Positions 34,537 through 43,007 of a stretch of 64,000 nt of DNA are shown here, piece by piece. How positions within the stretch are numbered: the first letter of the stretch is position 1; the number at the start of each line of letters is the position of its first letter. The stretch spans positions 1 to 64,000 of the forward strand of contig NZ_BAABWX010000004.1 of the NCBI RefSeq assembly GCF_040364665.1. Direction: 5' to 3'. The notes beneath the pieces are model-generated. The model made no database searches, was not told the DNA's origin, and worked only from the letters and a program-made list of their open reading frames with translations. The stretch is from Cognatishimia sp. WU-CL00825 (GTDB taxonomy: Bacteria > Pseudomonadota > Alphaproteobacteria > Rhodobacterales > Rhodobacteraceae). Both the position numbers and the translations under genes were made by a program.

Positions 34537-35175
34537 TTAGCGAATTGGGTCAAACACAGCGTCTGAGAGGGAACAATCCTTGATCACATCACGGCCGCAG
34601 GGCACCGGTGTCAGGTCTTTGGACAGGCAAATGCGGGCCTCTTGGATGCGGCCTTGTTTGCAGGTGACGGTCAGCCCGTCGGCAGCGAGCTCGGGATTGT
34701 CTTGCAAAAAGGCTTGTTCGATCAGCGCAGCGGGCAAGGTAATTTGTTTCTGCAATTTGCGAAAGATCTTTGGGCGGGTGATCTGTGCATAGGCCTTGCG
34801 CGACAGGGCATAATAATCGGGTGCTGAGAGCCCCGAACAGCTGCCGTGTTTTTTCCATTGGTGCCAGGCCAGACCAGCAGTGCCCATGATGTCAGCCATG
34901 TCCTTGGTCATGCTGCGGGATGGCGCGCGCGCGGTTGTGCGGCAATAGCTGGGCCAACCCCGATGAAATTGCGGCCACAGGCCGTGTAAGATCCAGCCAT
35001 GGTCATGACGGGGGTCACATTGCGGCGCGTTTTTGCTGTCGCCTTCCAGAGCGCACCAGTTGGGTGACCAACTGAGAGCCAGCACATAGTAGTCAAATTC
35101 GCCTGCCCGTTCTGCGTCGGCCTGGGCGGGGGGTGTCAGCAAAACCATGCTGAGGAAGATCATCAGAAACCGCAT
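34537..35175 (-). CDS. Ribonuclease T2 family protein
   Basis: A 212-aa secreted protein with a signal peptide (1-19, cut after PPAQA). CAS I is ILHGLWPQ (H64) and CAS II is WHQWKKHGSCSG with H105 and H110. The usual catalytic Glu between them (HEW) is replaced by Gln106. Six or more cysteines fit periplasmic disulfides. RNase T2 enzymes degrade RNA to 3'-nucleotides via 2',3'-cyclic intermediates; loss of Glu may lower activity or mark a variant subfamily. It is divergent from trcR. Confidence 0.88.
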   Translation of the reverse strand: MRFLMIFLSMVLLTPPAQADAERAGEFDYYVLALSWSPNWCALEGDSKNAPQCDPRHDHGWILHGLWPQFHRGWPSYCRTTARAPSRSMTKDMADIMGTAGLAWHQWKKHGSCSGLSAPDYYALSRKAYAQITRPKIFRKLQKQITLPAALIEQAFLQDNPELAADGLTVTCKQGRIQEARICLSKDLTPVPCGRDVIKDCSLSDAVFDPIR

Positions 35176-35181
35176 TCACTC

Positions 35182-35210
35182 TTTCCTTTTTGCCTTGGGC
35201 GCACTATATC
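35182..35210 (+). promoter_or_regulatory. Putative trcR promoter
   Basis: TATATC (35205-35210) stands 17 bp from a weak TTTCCT -35 (35182-35187). It would give a leader of about 90 nt that contains the structured element at 35237. The -35 match is poor. Confidence 0.35.
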
Positions 35211-35236
35211 GGCTTCAAGTTCCCCATCAATGGAAA

Positions 35237-35283
35237 CCCGCATCCCCCAAAGGATGCCGTCAGACGCAAAGTCTGGCGACGGG
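35237..35283 (+). promoter_or_regulatory. Structured leader upstream of trcR
   Basis: Two adjacent perfect hairpins, GCATCC-CCCAAA-GGATGC (35240-35257) and CGTCAGAC-GCAAA-GTCTGGCG (35258-35278, one G-U), are enclosed by CCC (35237) and GGG (35281), giving a three-way-junction-like fold. AAAAC-TAT-GTTTT (35284-35296) and AGGAGG follow just before the ATG. It matches no riboswitch class I know. Confidence 0.55.
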
Positions 35284-35307
35284 AAAACTATGTTTTAGGA
35301 GGCCGTT

Positions 35308-36069
35308 ATGGCAAAACCAATTATGGCGAAGGCCACCGCTGTGTGGCTTGTCGATAACACGACGATCAGCTTTAAACAGATTGCTGATTTTGTAGGCATG
35401 CACGAGTTGGAAGTGCAGGGCATTGCGGATGGTGATGTGGCAACTGGTGTGAAGGGCTTTGACCCAATTGCCAACAACCAACTGACCCAAGAAGAAATCG
35501 ACAACGCCCAAGACAGCGCCCTGTATAAGCTGAAGTTGAAGTTCAACGCCGCTGCTGTGGGTGAAGAAAAACGCCGCGGGCCACGTTACACGCCGCTGTC
35601 TAAGCGTCAGGATCGTCCGGCATCGATTCTGTGGTTGGTGAAATTCCACCCAGAACTGACCGATGGTCAGGTGTCAAAGCTGGTGGGCACAACCAAGCCA
35701 ACCATTCAGGCGATTCGCGAACGCACCCATTGGAACATTGCCAATATTCAGCCGATCGATCCGGTTGCGCTGGGCCTGTGTAAACAGTCCGAACTGGACA
35801 AAGCGGTTCAGAAAGCGGCGGCCAAACGCGCGGCCGAGGGCGGCGTGATGAGTGATGATGAGCGCCGTAAACTGGTCAGCACCGAGCAATCTTTGGAAAT
35901 GGAAGCAGAACCGCGCATCCCATCAGCCATCGAGGGTCTGGAGACCTTTACACTTGGTGGAACGGATAGCGATGACGGCGCCGACCCGCGTGGCGACGCA
36001 GATTATTCTGACGCGGATAGCTTCTTTGATTTGCCCGGTGGTGATGATGATGAAGATGAGCAGCCATAA
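35308..36069 (+). CDS. trcR: Cell cycle transcriptional regulator TrcR (DUF1013)
   Basis: A 253-aa DUF1013 protein, the family named TrcR in Alphaproteobacteria. The N-terminal part has MAKATAVWLVDNTTISFKQIADFVGM, and the centre has SILWLVKFHPELTDGQVSKLVGTTKPTIQAIRERTHWN, both helix-turn-helix-like. The C-terminal 60 residues are acidic and ends DDDEDEQP. An AGGAGG site precedes the ATG, and a compact structured leader lies just upstream. A strong terminator follows, so it is monocistronic. Confidence 0.9.
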   Translation: MAKPIMAKATAVWLVDNTTISFKQIADFVGMHELEVQGIADGDVATGVKGFDPIANNQLTQEEIDNAQDSALYKLKLKFNAAAVGEEKRRGPRYTPLSKRQDRPASILWLVKFHPELTDGQVSKLVGTTKPTIQAIRERTHWNIANIQPIDPVALGLCKQSELDKAVQKAAAKRAAEGGVMSDDERRKLVSTEQSLEMEAEPRIPSAIEGLETFTLGGTDSDDGADPRGDADYSDADSFFDLPGGDDDEDEQP

Positions 36070-36094
36070 GCGATTTTTCAGACCATGACATGCC

Positions 36095-36126
36095 AAAGCC
36101 CGCGCCGAAAGGTTGCGGGCTTTTTG
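36095..36126 (+). terminator. Intrinsic terminator after trcR
   Basis: A 9-bp stem AAAGCCCGC/GCGGGCTTT with an 11-nt loop followed by TT lies 26 bp past the trcR stop. It also spans the upstream open frame of the next gene, which argues that translation does not start at 36090. Confidence 0.88.
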
Positions 36127-36146
36127 CTGGGCGGGCAGAATGGGGC

Positions 36147-36788
36147 ATGTCGCTGATTTTGCAAAAATGGACCCATGTGGCCACCAAGACTGACCGGGCT
36201 TTGATTTTGCCTGATGGGTGTCGTGACCTGATTTTGTGGGAAAGGCCAGATGCGGCTCCGGTCTGGCGATTGTCTGCATTGCAGGCCGCACCGGAAACCG
36301 CTGCCTTACAAAAGGGCACAAAGTTGACCGGCTTTCGGCTGGCGCCAGGTGTGCAAGTGCCACAGGCGCTGTTGTATGCCCTGCCAAAGGATGCGGCCGG
36401 GGCAGAGGCGGATATTTCCGGGGCGGTAATGGCCGCCGGGGATGCCATGGCAACCATTGCGGTACTTAAAAACGCGCCCAGTGTTGGCGCGGGGGCCAAG
36501 ATCCTTGGGGTTTCCGTGCGCAGCTTGCACCGTCGTATGCTGCGCGACACCGGGTTTGCCCCGATCTTCTGGCTGCGCCTTGCGCGGGTGCGGCGCGCGG
36601 CTTTGCGGCTTGGCGAGCCCTTTGCGGATCTCGCCGCAGACAGCGGGTTTTCAGATCAGGCGCATATGACCCGAGAGTTTCAGCGTTGGTTTGGCATGAG
36701 CCCGCGCGGGCTGCGCGGGTCTCTGGATTTGAGGACCCAGCTGCATCAACCCGCACTGGCAACCGGAGAGCAAATCTCTATCAGGTAG
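36147..36788 (+). CDS. AraC family transcriptional regulator
   Basis: A 213-aa AraC-type protein. A cupin-like N-terminal part (about 1-100) begins MSLILQKWTHVATKTDRA, and the C-terminal double helix-turn-helix runs about 125-205 (GAGAKILGVSVRSLHRRML; FADLAADSGFSDQAHMTREFQRWFGMSP). The ATG at 36147 is chosen because the frame before it is the trcR terminator. Its last 43 bp overlap the convergent VOC gene. Confidence 0.88.
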   Translation: MSLILQKWTHVATKTDRALILPDGCRDLILWERPDAAPVWRLSALQAAPETAALQKGTKLTGFRLAPGVQVPQALLYALPKDAAGAEADISGAVMAAGDAMATIAVLKNAPSVGAGAKILGVSVRSLHRRMLRDTGFAPIFWLRLARVRRAALRLGEPFADLAADSGFSDQAHMTREFQRWFGMSPRGLRGSLDLRTQLHQPALATGEQISIR

Positions 36789-37135
36789 CCGTTTGGGTCG
36801 CTGACATAAGAGGTGGTTTGCCCCCAGGGTTCCTCGCGTGCGTCTTGCACCAGGCTGGCCCCGGCGCTTAGGGCGGTGGCCAGTGCTTGCGACACATCCT
36901 CGCATTCAAAGGCGATTTCAAACACGGGGTTTTGCGGATCAGCTTTGCCCGGAGATTTTCCGAGGCTGTGCATCAGCTTTTTTGAGGAAAAGGCCAATTT
37001 GGTGTCGCCGGTTTTCAATTCGCCATAGTCGCCGCTTTCGTGCAGGAATCCAAGCGTGAGCCCAAAGGCCTTTTGGTAAAAATCCAACGTCGCGGCGACG
37101 TCGTCGACATAGAGAATGCTGTAGCGGAAAATCAT
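36746..37135 (-). CDS. VOC family protein (glyoxalase/bleomycin-resistance fold)
   Basis: A 129-aa single vicinal-oxygen-chelate domain: beta-alpha-beta-beta-beta units with YVDDVAATLDFYQKAFGL near 9-26 and VSDPNGYLIEICSPV near 110-124. Metal ligands fit a His-less Glu-type arrangement near the ends. The role is unknown without substrate information. The 3' end overlaps the convergent AraC gene by 43 bp. Confidence 0.88.
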   Translation of the reverse strand: MIFRYSILYVDDVAATLDFYQKAFGLTLGFLHESGDYGELKTGDTKLAFSSKKLMHSLGKSPGKADPQNPVFEIAFECEDVSQALATALSAGASLVQDAREEPWGQTTSYVSDPNGYLIEICSPVASAG

Positions 37136-37225
37136 CTGGACCTCTTTTTGAAATGATGGGCCAAGGGTAGCGCGAAATTTTGGCCCGGTCTTGAATATTT
37201 CGGACAGGTTTGTGTTGAGCCAGCC

Positions 37226-37891
37226 CTAGGCCGTGCGCGGGGAGCGCAGGGGGGCCAGGCGGTTTGCCCGCACAATCAGCGCTTCGACAACCGCTATATT
37301 GATGGTCCAACCAACCCAGGCAAAAAGCGCGATGGCCTGCGCGGTCATGGTGCCGGTTAGTGCGCTATGGGCCATGATCAGCACGCCTTGAGTGGCCCCT
37401 GCGGTGGCCAGGGCAAAGGCCCGCATCATCCAGGCCCGGTGGTGTTGAAATTGCCGGCGGCCGGCTGCGATCATCGCAAGGCATATGGATAGCGCCATGG
37501 CCAGACCAAAGAGAAACCGCCCGGCGGACATGATCGGCAGCGTCAAGGCATTTGCCGGGTGATAGATAACCATCCAAACCCCCGAAAGAGCGGCGGTCAT
37601 GCCTGCCAGAATGGCAATGCGTCCAAGACGGGGGTGCCAGCGGCCAAGGGCTTGGCGGGTTTCCGGGGTGAATTGTACGATGGCGATCAGGCAGAACAGG
37701 CTGCCACCGATCATATGTGACAAAATCGGCCATGGCATCTCTAGAAAATGCATGAAACTTGGATCATCTATGGTTTCAGGGCTTGTGGTCAGCACCCAAT
37801 GCGTGCGCATAGCAGAGGTCACAAAAGGCAGCAGGCTGACAATAAAAAGCGGCAAGATCGTGCGCCAGGCGCGGGAAGATAAAAGGGACAT
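37226..37891 (-). CDS. DUF2306 membrane protein
   Basis: A 221-aa integral membrane protein with about seven hydrophobic segments. Conserved histidines appear in ILSHMIGG, RWHPRLGRIAI and FQHHRAWMMRAFALA, the RAWMxR pattern typical of the DUF2306 family of unknown function. It stands alone upstream of recR on the same strand, 90 bp from the VOC gene. Confidence 0.85.
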   Translation of the reverse strand: MSLLSSRAWRTILPLFIVSLLPFVTSAMRTHWVLTTSPETIDDPSFMHFLEMPWPILSHMIGGSLFCLIAIVQFTPETRQALGRWHPRLGRIAILAGMTAALSGVWMVIYHPANALTLPIMSAGRFLFGLAMALSICLAMIAAGRRQFQHHRAWMMRAFALATAGATQGVLIMAHSALTGTMTAQAIALFAWVGWTINIAVVEALIVRANRLAPLRSPRTA

Positions 37892-37997
37892 ATAGCGGCT
37901 CCAGATTTGAATGGGGCCAAGCTGTCACATAGAAAATATCCAGAGAATTCCCGAAAAAGGCATTTTGAATATGCAAAAATTGCGTAAGCGGCGCTTG

Positions 37998-38588
37998 CTA
38001 GATTGGTTTTCTGGCCTTGAGCGCGGCGGAAATTGTACCTTCGTCCAGATAATCCAGTTCGCCACCAATTGGCACGCCCTGGGCCAAAGACGAAAGGATC
38101 ACCTGATCTTCGAGTTGGTCAGCAATGTAATGGGCTGTGGTCTGGCCATCTACCGTGGCATTTAGCGCCAAGATGACTTCAGAAATGTGCTCGCTGGTGA
38201 CCCGATCCACAAGGCGCGGAATGGACAGATCTTCGGGACCGATGCTGTCCAGCGCCGACAGGGTGCCGCCTAGCACATGGTAGCGGCCTTTGAAAACCCC
38301 GGCGCGTTCCATGGCCCAAAGATCTGCGACGTCTTCGACCACACAAAGTTCGCCAGTGGCACGCCGGTCATCTTCACAGATATCGCAGATGTCAGAGGTG
38401 CCCACATTGCCGCAGTTTAAACATTCGCGCGCGGTTGCGGCCACCTGGGTCATGGCATCTGACAGCGGCGTGAGCAAAAGTGCACGTTTGCGGATAAGAT
38501 GCAGAACAGCGCGCCGGGCAGACCGTGGCCCAAGCCCTGGCAGGCGGGCCATCAGGTCTATCAATATTTCTAGATCGCTGCTGCTCAT
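37998..38588 (-). CDS. recR: Recombination protein RecR
   Basis: A 196-aa RecR: N-terminal helix-hairpin-helix ([21 protein letters not shown]), a C4 zinc finger ([16 protein letters not shown] near 57-72) and a Toprim domain ([38 protein letters not shown]). With RecF/RecO it loads RecA at gaps. The ATG at 38588 matches the family start. It forms the common dnaX-ebfC-recR order on the minus strand. Confidence 0.96.
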   Translation of the reverse strand: MSSSDLEILIDLMARLPGLGPRSARRAVLHLIRKRALLLTPLSDAMTQVAATARECLNCGNVGTSDICDICEDDRRATGELCVVEDVADLWAMERAGVFKGRYHVLGGTLSALDSIGPEDLSIPRLVDRVTSEHISEVILALNATVDGQTTAHYIADQLEDQVILSSLAQGVPIGGELDYLDEGTISAALKARKPI

Positions 38589-38681
38589 GCGGGGTGTCGC
38601 TTGATCCTGGGGCGACGGCGCGCGGGGCACCGTCGCAATTTGGGTATTTATTTCAAGAACAAATCAGGGAGTGGCGGGATA

Positions 38682-39026
38682 TCAGAAAGGCATCTTGAAG
38701 TCGGCAGGCAGGCCGAGACCTTCGGTGATTTTCGCCATTTCCGACTGGGCCTTGTCGCCGGCTTTGGATTGCGCGTCTTTGATGGCAGCAAGAATGAGGT
38801 CTTCGACCACTTCTTTTTCAGAGGCCACAAAGATCGAGGGATCAATATCAAGGGCCTTGAGCTCGCCCTTGGCGGATGCGGTGGCTTTGACAAGACCTGC
38901 ACCGCTCTCGCCAATGACTGTCATGTTGTTCAGGTCATCCTGCATGTCGGTCATTTTGGTTTGCATTTCTTGCGCTTGTTTCATCATCTTGGCCATATCG
39001 CCAATCTGGCCCAGTCCTTTGAGCAT
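38682..39026 (-). CDS. ebfC: YbaB/EbfC nucleoid-associated protein
   Basis: A 114-aa DNA-binding protein of the YbaB/EbfC family, starting MLKGLGQIGDMAKMMKQAQEMQTKM with the usual N-terminal helix, and a dimer core with DPSIF and VEDLILAAIKDAQSKA. It binds DNA as a dimer and is encoded between dnaX and recR in many bacteria, as here. The start at 39026 (AGGAGAA site upstream) replaces an over-long open frame to 39167. Confidence 0.95.
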   Translation of the reverse strand: MLKGLGQIGDMAKMMKQAQEMQTKMTDMQDDLNNMTVIGESGAGLVKATASAKGELKALDIDPSIFVASEKEVVEDLILAAIKDAQSKAGDKAQSEMAKITEGLGLPADFKMPF

Positions 39027-39230
39027 TGTGTTCTCCTTGTTTCGGGGGCGCGCCGCGCCGTAAATCACTAGAGCACATATCGCAATTGCGCGGGCCTTGA
39101 ACAAGTGGGGGGGCGCAATAGGCTGTCTTTGGGTGGTGATTTTTGCAAAACTCGCCAAATCTTGCACCTTTATGCCAATGTGAAAGTGCTTGGTGTTCTT
39201 GTTGTGTGGCGCGGTGAAGCCCGCTTTGGG

Positions 39231-41006
39231 TCACTCTTCTTCAAAGGGGTCCCATTCGTCTTCGACCTCGGGCAGGGCTTCGGCCTGGGCCTGAGTGGCG
39301 ATGGCTGCTTGGGTTTTGATGTCGGTGATTTTGGCCTTGGGAAAGGCAGAAATGATCGCTTGGACAAGCGGATGCGCCATGGCTTCGGCCTTGATGGCAT
39401 TTTGGGCGGCATTGCGCTTTTGCACGATGGTTTCTGCGCCACCTTGGTTCACCACGGTTACAGCCCAGCGATTGCCTGTCCACTGTTGCAAGCGTTGCCC
39501 CAGCCGTTGCGCCAGATCACGCGGCGCATTGGGGGCGGGTTCAAACTCGATGCGGCCCGGGCGGTAGGACACCAGCCGCAGGTCTGCTTCGACATCCATC
39601 AGCAGTTTGCCATCGCGTTGCTGGCGGATGAGTTCAATCACGTGATCAAAACTGGCGTAGCGCGCAAGCGCCTGTTCTGCCTGTGGCACAAGCGCTGTGA
39701 CCGTGCCGCCGCCGCCCGCGCTTGACCCGGTCATTTGCGTGCCTGCATAGGCCTGGGTGCTGCCTTGGGAGGCGGGCGCAGATGCGCCGCCACCGCCGCC
39801 GCCACCTGGAGGGGCGGGTGGCACCGGTGTGTTTTGCAATTTGCGGATCAGATCTTCGGGGCTGGGCAACTCTGCCACATGGGTCAGCCGGATGATGGCC
39901 ATTTCGGCGGCCATCATTGCATTGGGGGCGGTTGCCACCTCGTCCAGCGCCTTGAGCAGCATTTGCCACATACGGGTCATCACACGCATTGGCAGTTGGC
40001 CCGCCATGGCTTGGCCGCGGGCGCGTTCGTCCGGGCTGATGGTGGGGTCATCCGCGGCCTCGGGGGTGATTTTGACCACGGATATCCAATGGGTGATTTC
40101 CGCCAGATCGCGCAATACCGCCATGGGGTCGGCCCCGTCGGCATATTGCGAGGACAATTCATTGAGCGCCGCCCCAGCGTCGCCGCGCATGATCATGTCA
40201 TAGAGGTCCAGCACCCGTCCACGATCTGCCAGCCCCAACATGGCGCGCACTTGCACGGCGGTGGTTTCGCCAGCCCCGTGGGAAATGGCTTGGTCCAGCA
40301 AGGAGGTCGCGTCGCGGGCGGAGCCTTCGGCGGCGCGGGTGATCAGCGCCAGGGCATCATCGGCAATCGCAGCACCCTCGGAATCCGCGATCTTGCGCAG
40401 CATGCGGATTTGGTCTTCGGGTTCGATGCGGCGCAGATCAAAGCGCTGGCAGCGTGACAGCACCGTGACCGGAACTTTGCGGATTTCGGTGGTGGCAAAG
40501 ATGAATTTCACATGGGCCGGCGGTTCTTCGAGGGTTTTCAGCAGCGCGTTAAAGGCACTGGTCGAGAGCATGTGCACTTCGTCGATGATATAGATTTTGT
40601 AGCGGGCAGAGGCCGCGCGGTAATGCACCGAGTCGATGATTTCGCGGATGTCGCCGACGCCAGTGCGCGAGGCGGCATCCATTTCCATCACATCCACATG
40701 GCGACCTTCCATGATGGCGGTGCAATGTTCACATTGGCCGCAGGGCTCGGTGGTGGGGCCGCTCGTGCCATCGGGACCGATGCAGTTCATGCCCTTGGCA
40801 ATAATGCGCGCGGTGGTGGTTTTCCCGGTGCCGCGAATGCCGGTCATCACAAAGGCCTGAGCGATGCGGTCGGCGGCAAAGGCGTTTTTCAGCGTGCGCA
40901 CCATGGCGTCTTGGCCCACGAGATCCACAAAGGTCTCGGGTCGGTATTTGCGGGCGAGAACTTGATAGCCAGACGGGGTGTCGTGGGTGTTTTGCGTATC
41001 GCTCAT
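39231..41006 (-). CDS. dnaX: DNA polymerase III subunit gamma/tau
   Basis: A 591-aa clamp-loader ATPase. The AAA+ module has Walker A GIRGTGKTTTAR (near 57-68), a four-Cys zinc module with CGQCEHC, Walker B IYIIDEVHML, and the arginine-finger region SRCQRFDLRR. A Gly-rich linker (PPAPPGGGGGGGASAP near 400) separates it from the C-terminal tau domain. It loads beta clamps and links polymerase to DnaB. ebfC and recR follow downstream. Confidence 0.97.
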   Translation of the reverse strand: MSDTQNTHDTPSGYQVLARKYRPETFVDLVGQDAMVRTLKNAFAADRIAQAFVMTGIRGTGKTTTARIIAKGMNCIGPDGTSGPTTEPCGQCEHCTAIMEGRHVDVMEMDAASRTGVGDIREIIDSVHYRAASARYKIYIIDEVHMLSTSAFNALLKTLEEPPAHVKFIFATTEIRKVPVTVLSRCQRFDLRRIEPEDQIRMLRKIADSEGAAIADDALALITRAAEGSARDATSLLDQAISHGAGETTAVQVRAMLGLADRGRVLDLYDMIMRGDAGAALNELSSQYADGADPMAVLRDLAEITHWISVVKITPEAADDPTISPDERARGQAMAGQLPMRVMTRMWQMLLKALDEVATAPNAMMAAEMAIIRLTHVAELPSPEDLIRKLQNTPVPPAPPGGGGGGGASAPASQGSTQAYAGTQMTGSSAGGGGTVTALVPQAEQALARYASFDHVIELIRQQRDGKLLMDVEADLRLVSYRPGRIEFEPAPNAPRDLAQRLGQRLQQWTGNRWAVTVVNQGGAETIVQKRNAAQNAIKAEAMAHPLVQAIISAFPKAKITDIKTQAAIATQAQAEALPEVEDEWDPFEEE

Positions 41007-41346
41007 GCTGTGCCTTATGAATCGCGTCGCATGTAAGGTATGCGCTGGGGGGCGGCGCGTCTACCGGATTGACGCGGGGCAGCTGTGGTTGCGCGCCGGG
41101 TTGCGGACCTTGTCAGGGGCTTTGCCCCTCGCGTTGAAACGATGTTTCATCGCTCACCCCAAAGTATTTGGGCAAAGGTGAAGATCCAGGGTTGCATTGG
41201 GGGAAAGGCCGCGGTTAGCTTGCCATTGGCCGATAGGGACGGCCGCCAGGTTCGCGGAAAGCCAGAGGCATCCCCTAGATTTATGAAAACCGACTTTCGG
41301 ATTTTCCTGCCCTTAAAGCGAACCACTGGGCTGTGCGGAGAAACCG
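41007..41346. other. Gene-free interval between dnaX and the ankyrin gene
   Basis: This 340-bp divergent interval carries the third repeat copy at 41116-41183. I see no other coding or structured feature; promoters for dnaX and the ankyrin gene must lie here. Confidence 0.6.
41116..41183 (+). repeat. Dispersed intergenic repeat, copy C
   Basis: A diverged 68-bp copy of the element at 32484 and 34458: GGGGCTTTGCCCC, then TGAAAC-GAT-GTTTCA, then CTCACCCCAAAGTATTTGGGCAAAGGTGAAG. The central stem lost one base in each arm relative to copies A and B, so pairing is kept. Confidence 0.8.
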
Positions 41347-42924
41347 ATGACCCAATCTGACCCTCAATTCACACCCCAATTGCAGCTTGATGTGCTGCGC
41401 CGTCGTGCCAAACAGCTTAGGCGGGATTATTTAGCGGGCCTGCCTGTGGCTCATCAACGCCTTAAGCAGCACCCGCCCCGCGCGTTGGGTACGGTTTTGC
41501 AGCATGCGGATTTTCTGCATGTGATTGCCCAGGAACAGAATTTTGCCAGTTGGCCCGCGCTGAAGCTTGCCGCCGAAACCATTGGTTTGGATCGCGCGTC
41601 GCGGGTGCAGCGGTTGAAGCTGGCGGTGGCACAGGGGCAGGTGAGAGTGATTGCGCATTTGCTGGGCGAAACTCCGGATCTGGCAACCGGCTTTTTGGGA
41701 CTGCAGATCGCGCTGTATGATAAAGCGGCCGTGCAGGCGGCGCTTTGGGAAAATCCTCTGGCGGCGGTGCAGAAATTAGGGCCAAAAACACCGATCCTGC
41801 ATTTGTGTTTTTCCCGCTGGATCCATGCGCGGCCTGATCTTGAGCAAGACATGTTGGACATTGCCGAAATGCTGCGCGGTCTAGGCGCAGATGTGAATGA
41901 CAGCATGCCTGTTGGGCCACAAAACCCACATCCGCTTTCGGCGCTTTATGGCGCGATCGGTCATGCTGATAATATGCCGCTTGCGGCCTGGCTGTTGCAA
42001 AACGGCGCAGATCCCAATGACGGCGAGAGCCTGTATCACGCCACCGAGTTGGGCCATCGGCATGGGTTAAAACTGTTGTTGGATCACGGGGCGAAACCGG
42101 CGGGTACAAATGCTTTGTTGCGGGCTCTGGATTTTGGCGATTTGGCGGCGGTGCAAATGCTGATTGCGGCGGGGGCGGATGTGAATGAATTTCAGGCCGC
42201 GCCGGTTGGCGGCGAGGCCCCAATTGTTATACCTGCGCTGCATCAGGCGGCGCGCCGGATGTGTGATGCGCCCCTTATAGAGACGCTTTTGGCCGCGGGA
42301 GCAGACCTGGAAAGGACGTACCAAGGGGGCACGGCCTATGCCTATGCGCGGGTTTTTGGCAACAGGGCTGTGGCGCAGGCCATCGAAAACCGCACAGCGG
42401 CGCCTTTAGCGGTTACGCTGACAAAGGAAGAGGCGCTTTTGGCAAAAGCCGCCGATGGCATGGCCACAGAAGGCGCGTTCCTGAACCCGGATCAATTGCC
42501 AGAGGCCTATCGCAATATCATTGCCGAGATCCTGCATTTGCCGGGCAAAGCAGAGCATGTGCGGCACTTGGTGGCGCTGGGGGTGGAATTTGATCGTCCC
42601 AATAGCGAAGGGTTGACCCCTGTGCAGTTGGCAGGCTGGGAGGGGCTGCCTGATATGCTGGCGCTGCTTCTGGGCTTGGGGCCCGATCTTGCCCATGTGA
42701 ACACCTATGGGGGCACCTTGTTGTCCACAATCATCCACGGATCTGAGAATTGCCCGCAGCGGGCTGAACGGGATTACATCGCGTGTTTGGAATTGGTGCT
42801 GCATCATGGGGTGGCCCTGCCCGAACGTGACATCACATCAGCGGGCGATGAAACGGTGGCGGCCTTTCTGTCTGACTGGGCCGCGCGCTATCCCGGACAG
42901 GTGGTCGAAGCGATCACGGGATAG
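41347..42924 (+). CDS. Ankyrin-repeat protein
   Basis: A 525-aa cytoplasmic protein. After an N-terminal helical region with LDVLRRRAKQLRRDYLAG come ankyrin-like repeats from about 105 to 350 (LAAWLLQNGADPNDGESLYHA; GLKLLLDHGAKPAGTNALL; AVQMLIAAGADVNEF; IETLLAAGADLERTYQGGTAY) and again near 405-480. No signal peptide or enzymatic domain is seen. Such proteins mediate protein binding; the partner is unknown. The adjacent phosphatase-like gene 83 bp downstream is on the same strand. Confidence 0.88.
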   Translation: MTQSDPQFTPQLQLDVLRRRAKQLRRDYLAGLPVAHQRLKQHPPRALGTVLQHADFLHVIAQEQNFASWPALKLAAETIGLDRASRVQRLKLAVAQGQVRVIAHLLGETPDLATGFLGLQIALYDKAAVQAALWENPLAAVQKLGPKTPILHLCFSRWIHARPDLEQDMLDIAEMLRGLGADVNDSMPVGPQNPHPLSALYGAIGHADNMPLAAWLLQNGADPNDGESLYHATELGHRHGLKLLLDHGAKPAGTNALLRALDFGDLAAVQMLIAAGADVNEFQAAPVGGEAPIVIPALHQAARRMCDAPLIETLLAAGADLERTYQGGTAYAYARVFGNRAVAQAIENRTAAPLAVTLTKEEALLAKAADGMATEGAFLNPDQLPEAYRNIIAEILHLPGKAEHVRHLVALGVEFDRPNSEGLTPVQLAGWEGLPDMLALLLGLGPDLAHVNTYGGTLLSTIIHGSENCPQRAERDYIACLELVLHHGVALPERDITSAGDETVAAFLSDWAARYPGQVVEAITG

Positions 42925-43007
42925 ATTTTACTTGGCAGACGGCGATTCTCTTGGAAGGATCACTCTTGCTGGGCACGCCTATTGCGCGCCCTCTGCAAGG
43001 GGGAGAG

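Noticed and set aside
35237..35283. Cyclic-di-GMP riboswitch, because of GACGCAAAG
   Set aside because: Only this short string matches; the tetraloop-receptor helices and the P1 layout of that class are not present.
39735..40457. 240-codon plus-strand frame opposite dnaX
   Set aside because: Gly/His-rich antisense shadow of the clamp-loader gene; its composition follows codon bias of dnaX.
39231..41006. Programmed frameshift in dnaX making a short gamma subunit
   Set aside because: No A-AAA-AAG type slippery run was found near the Gly-rich linker.
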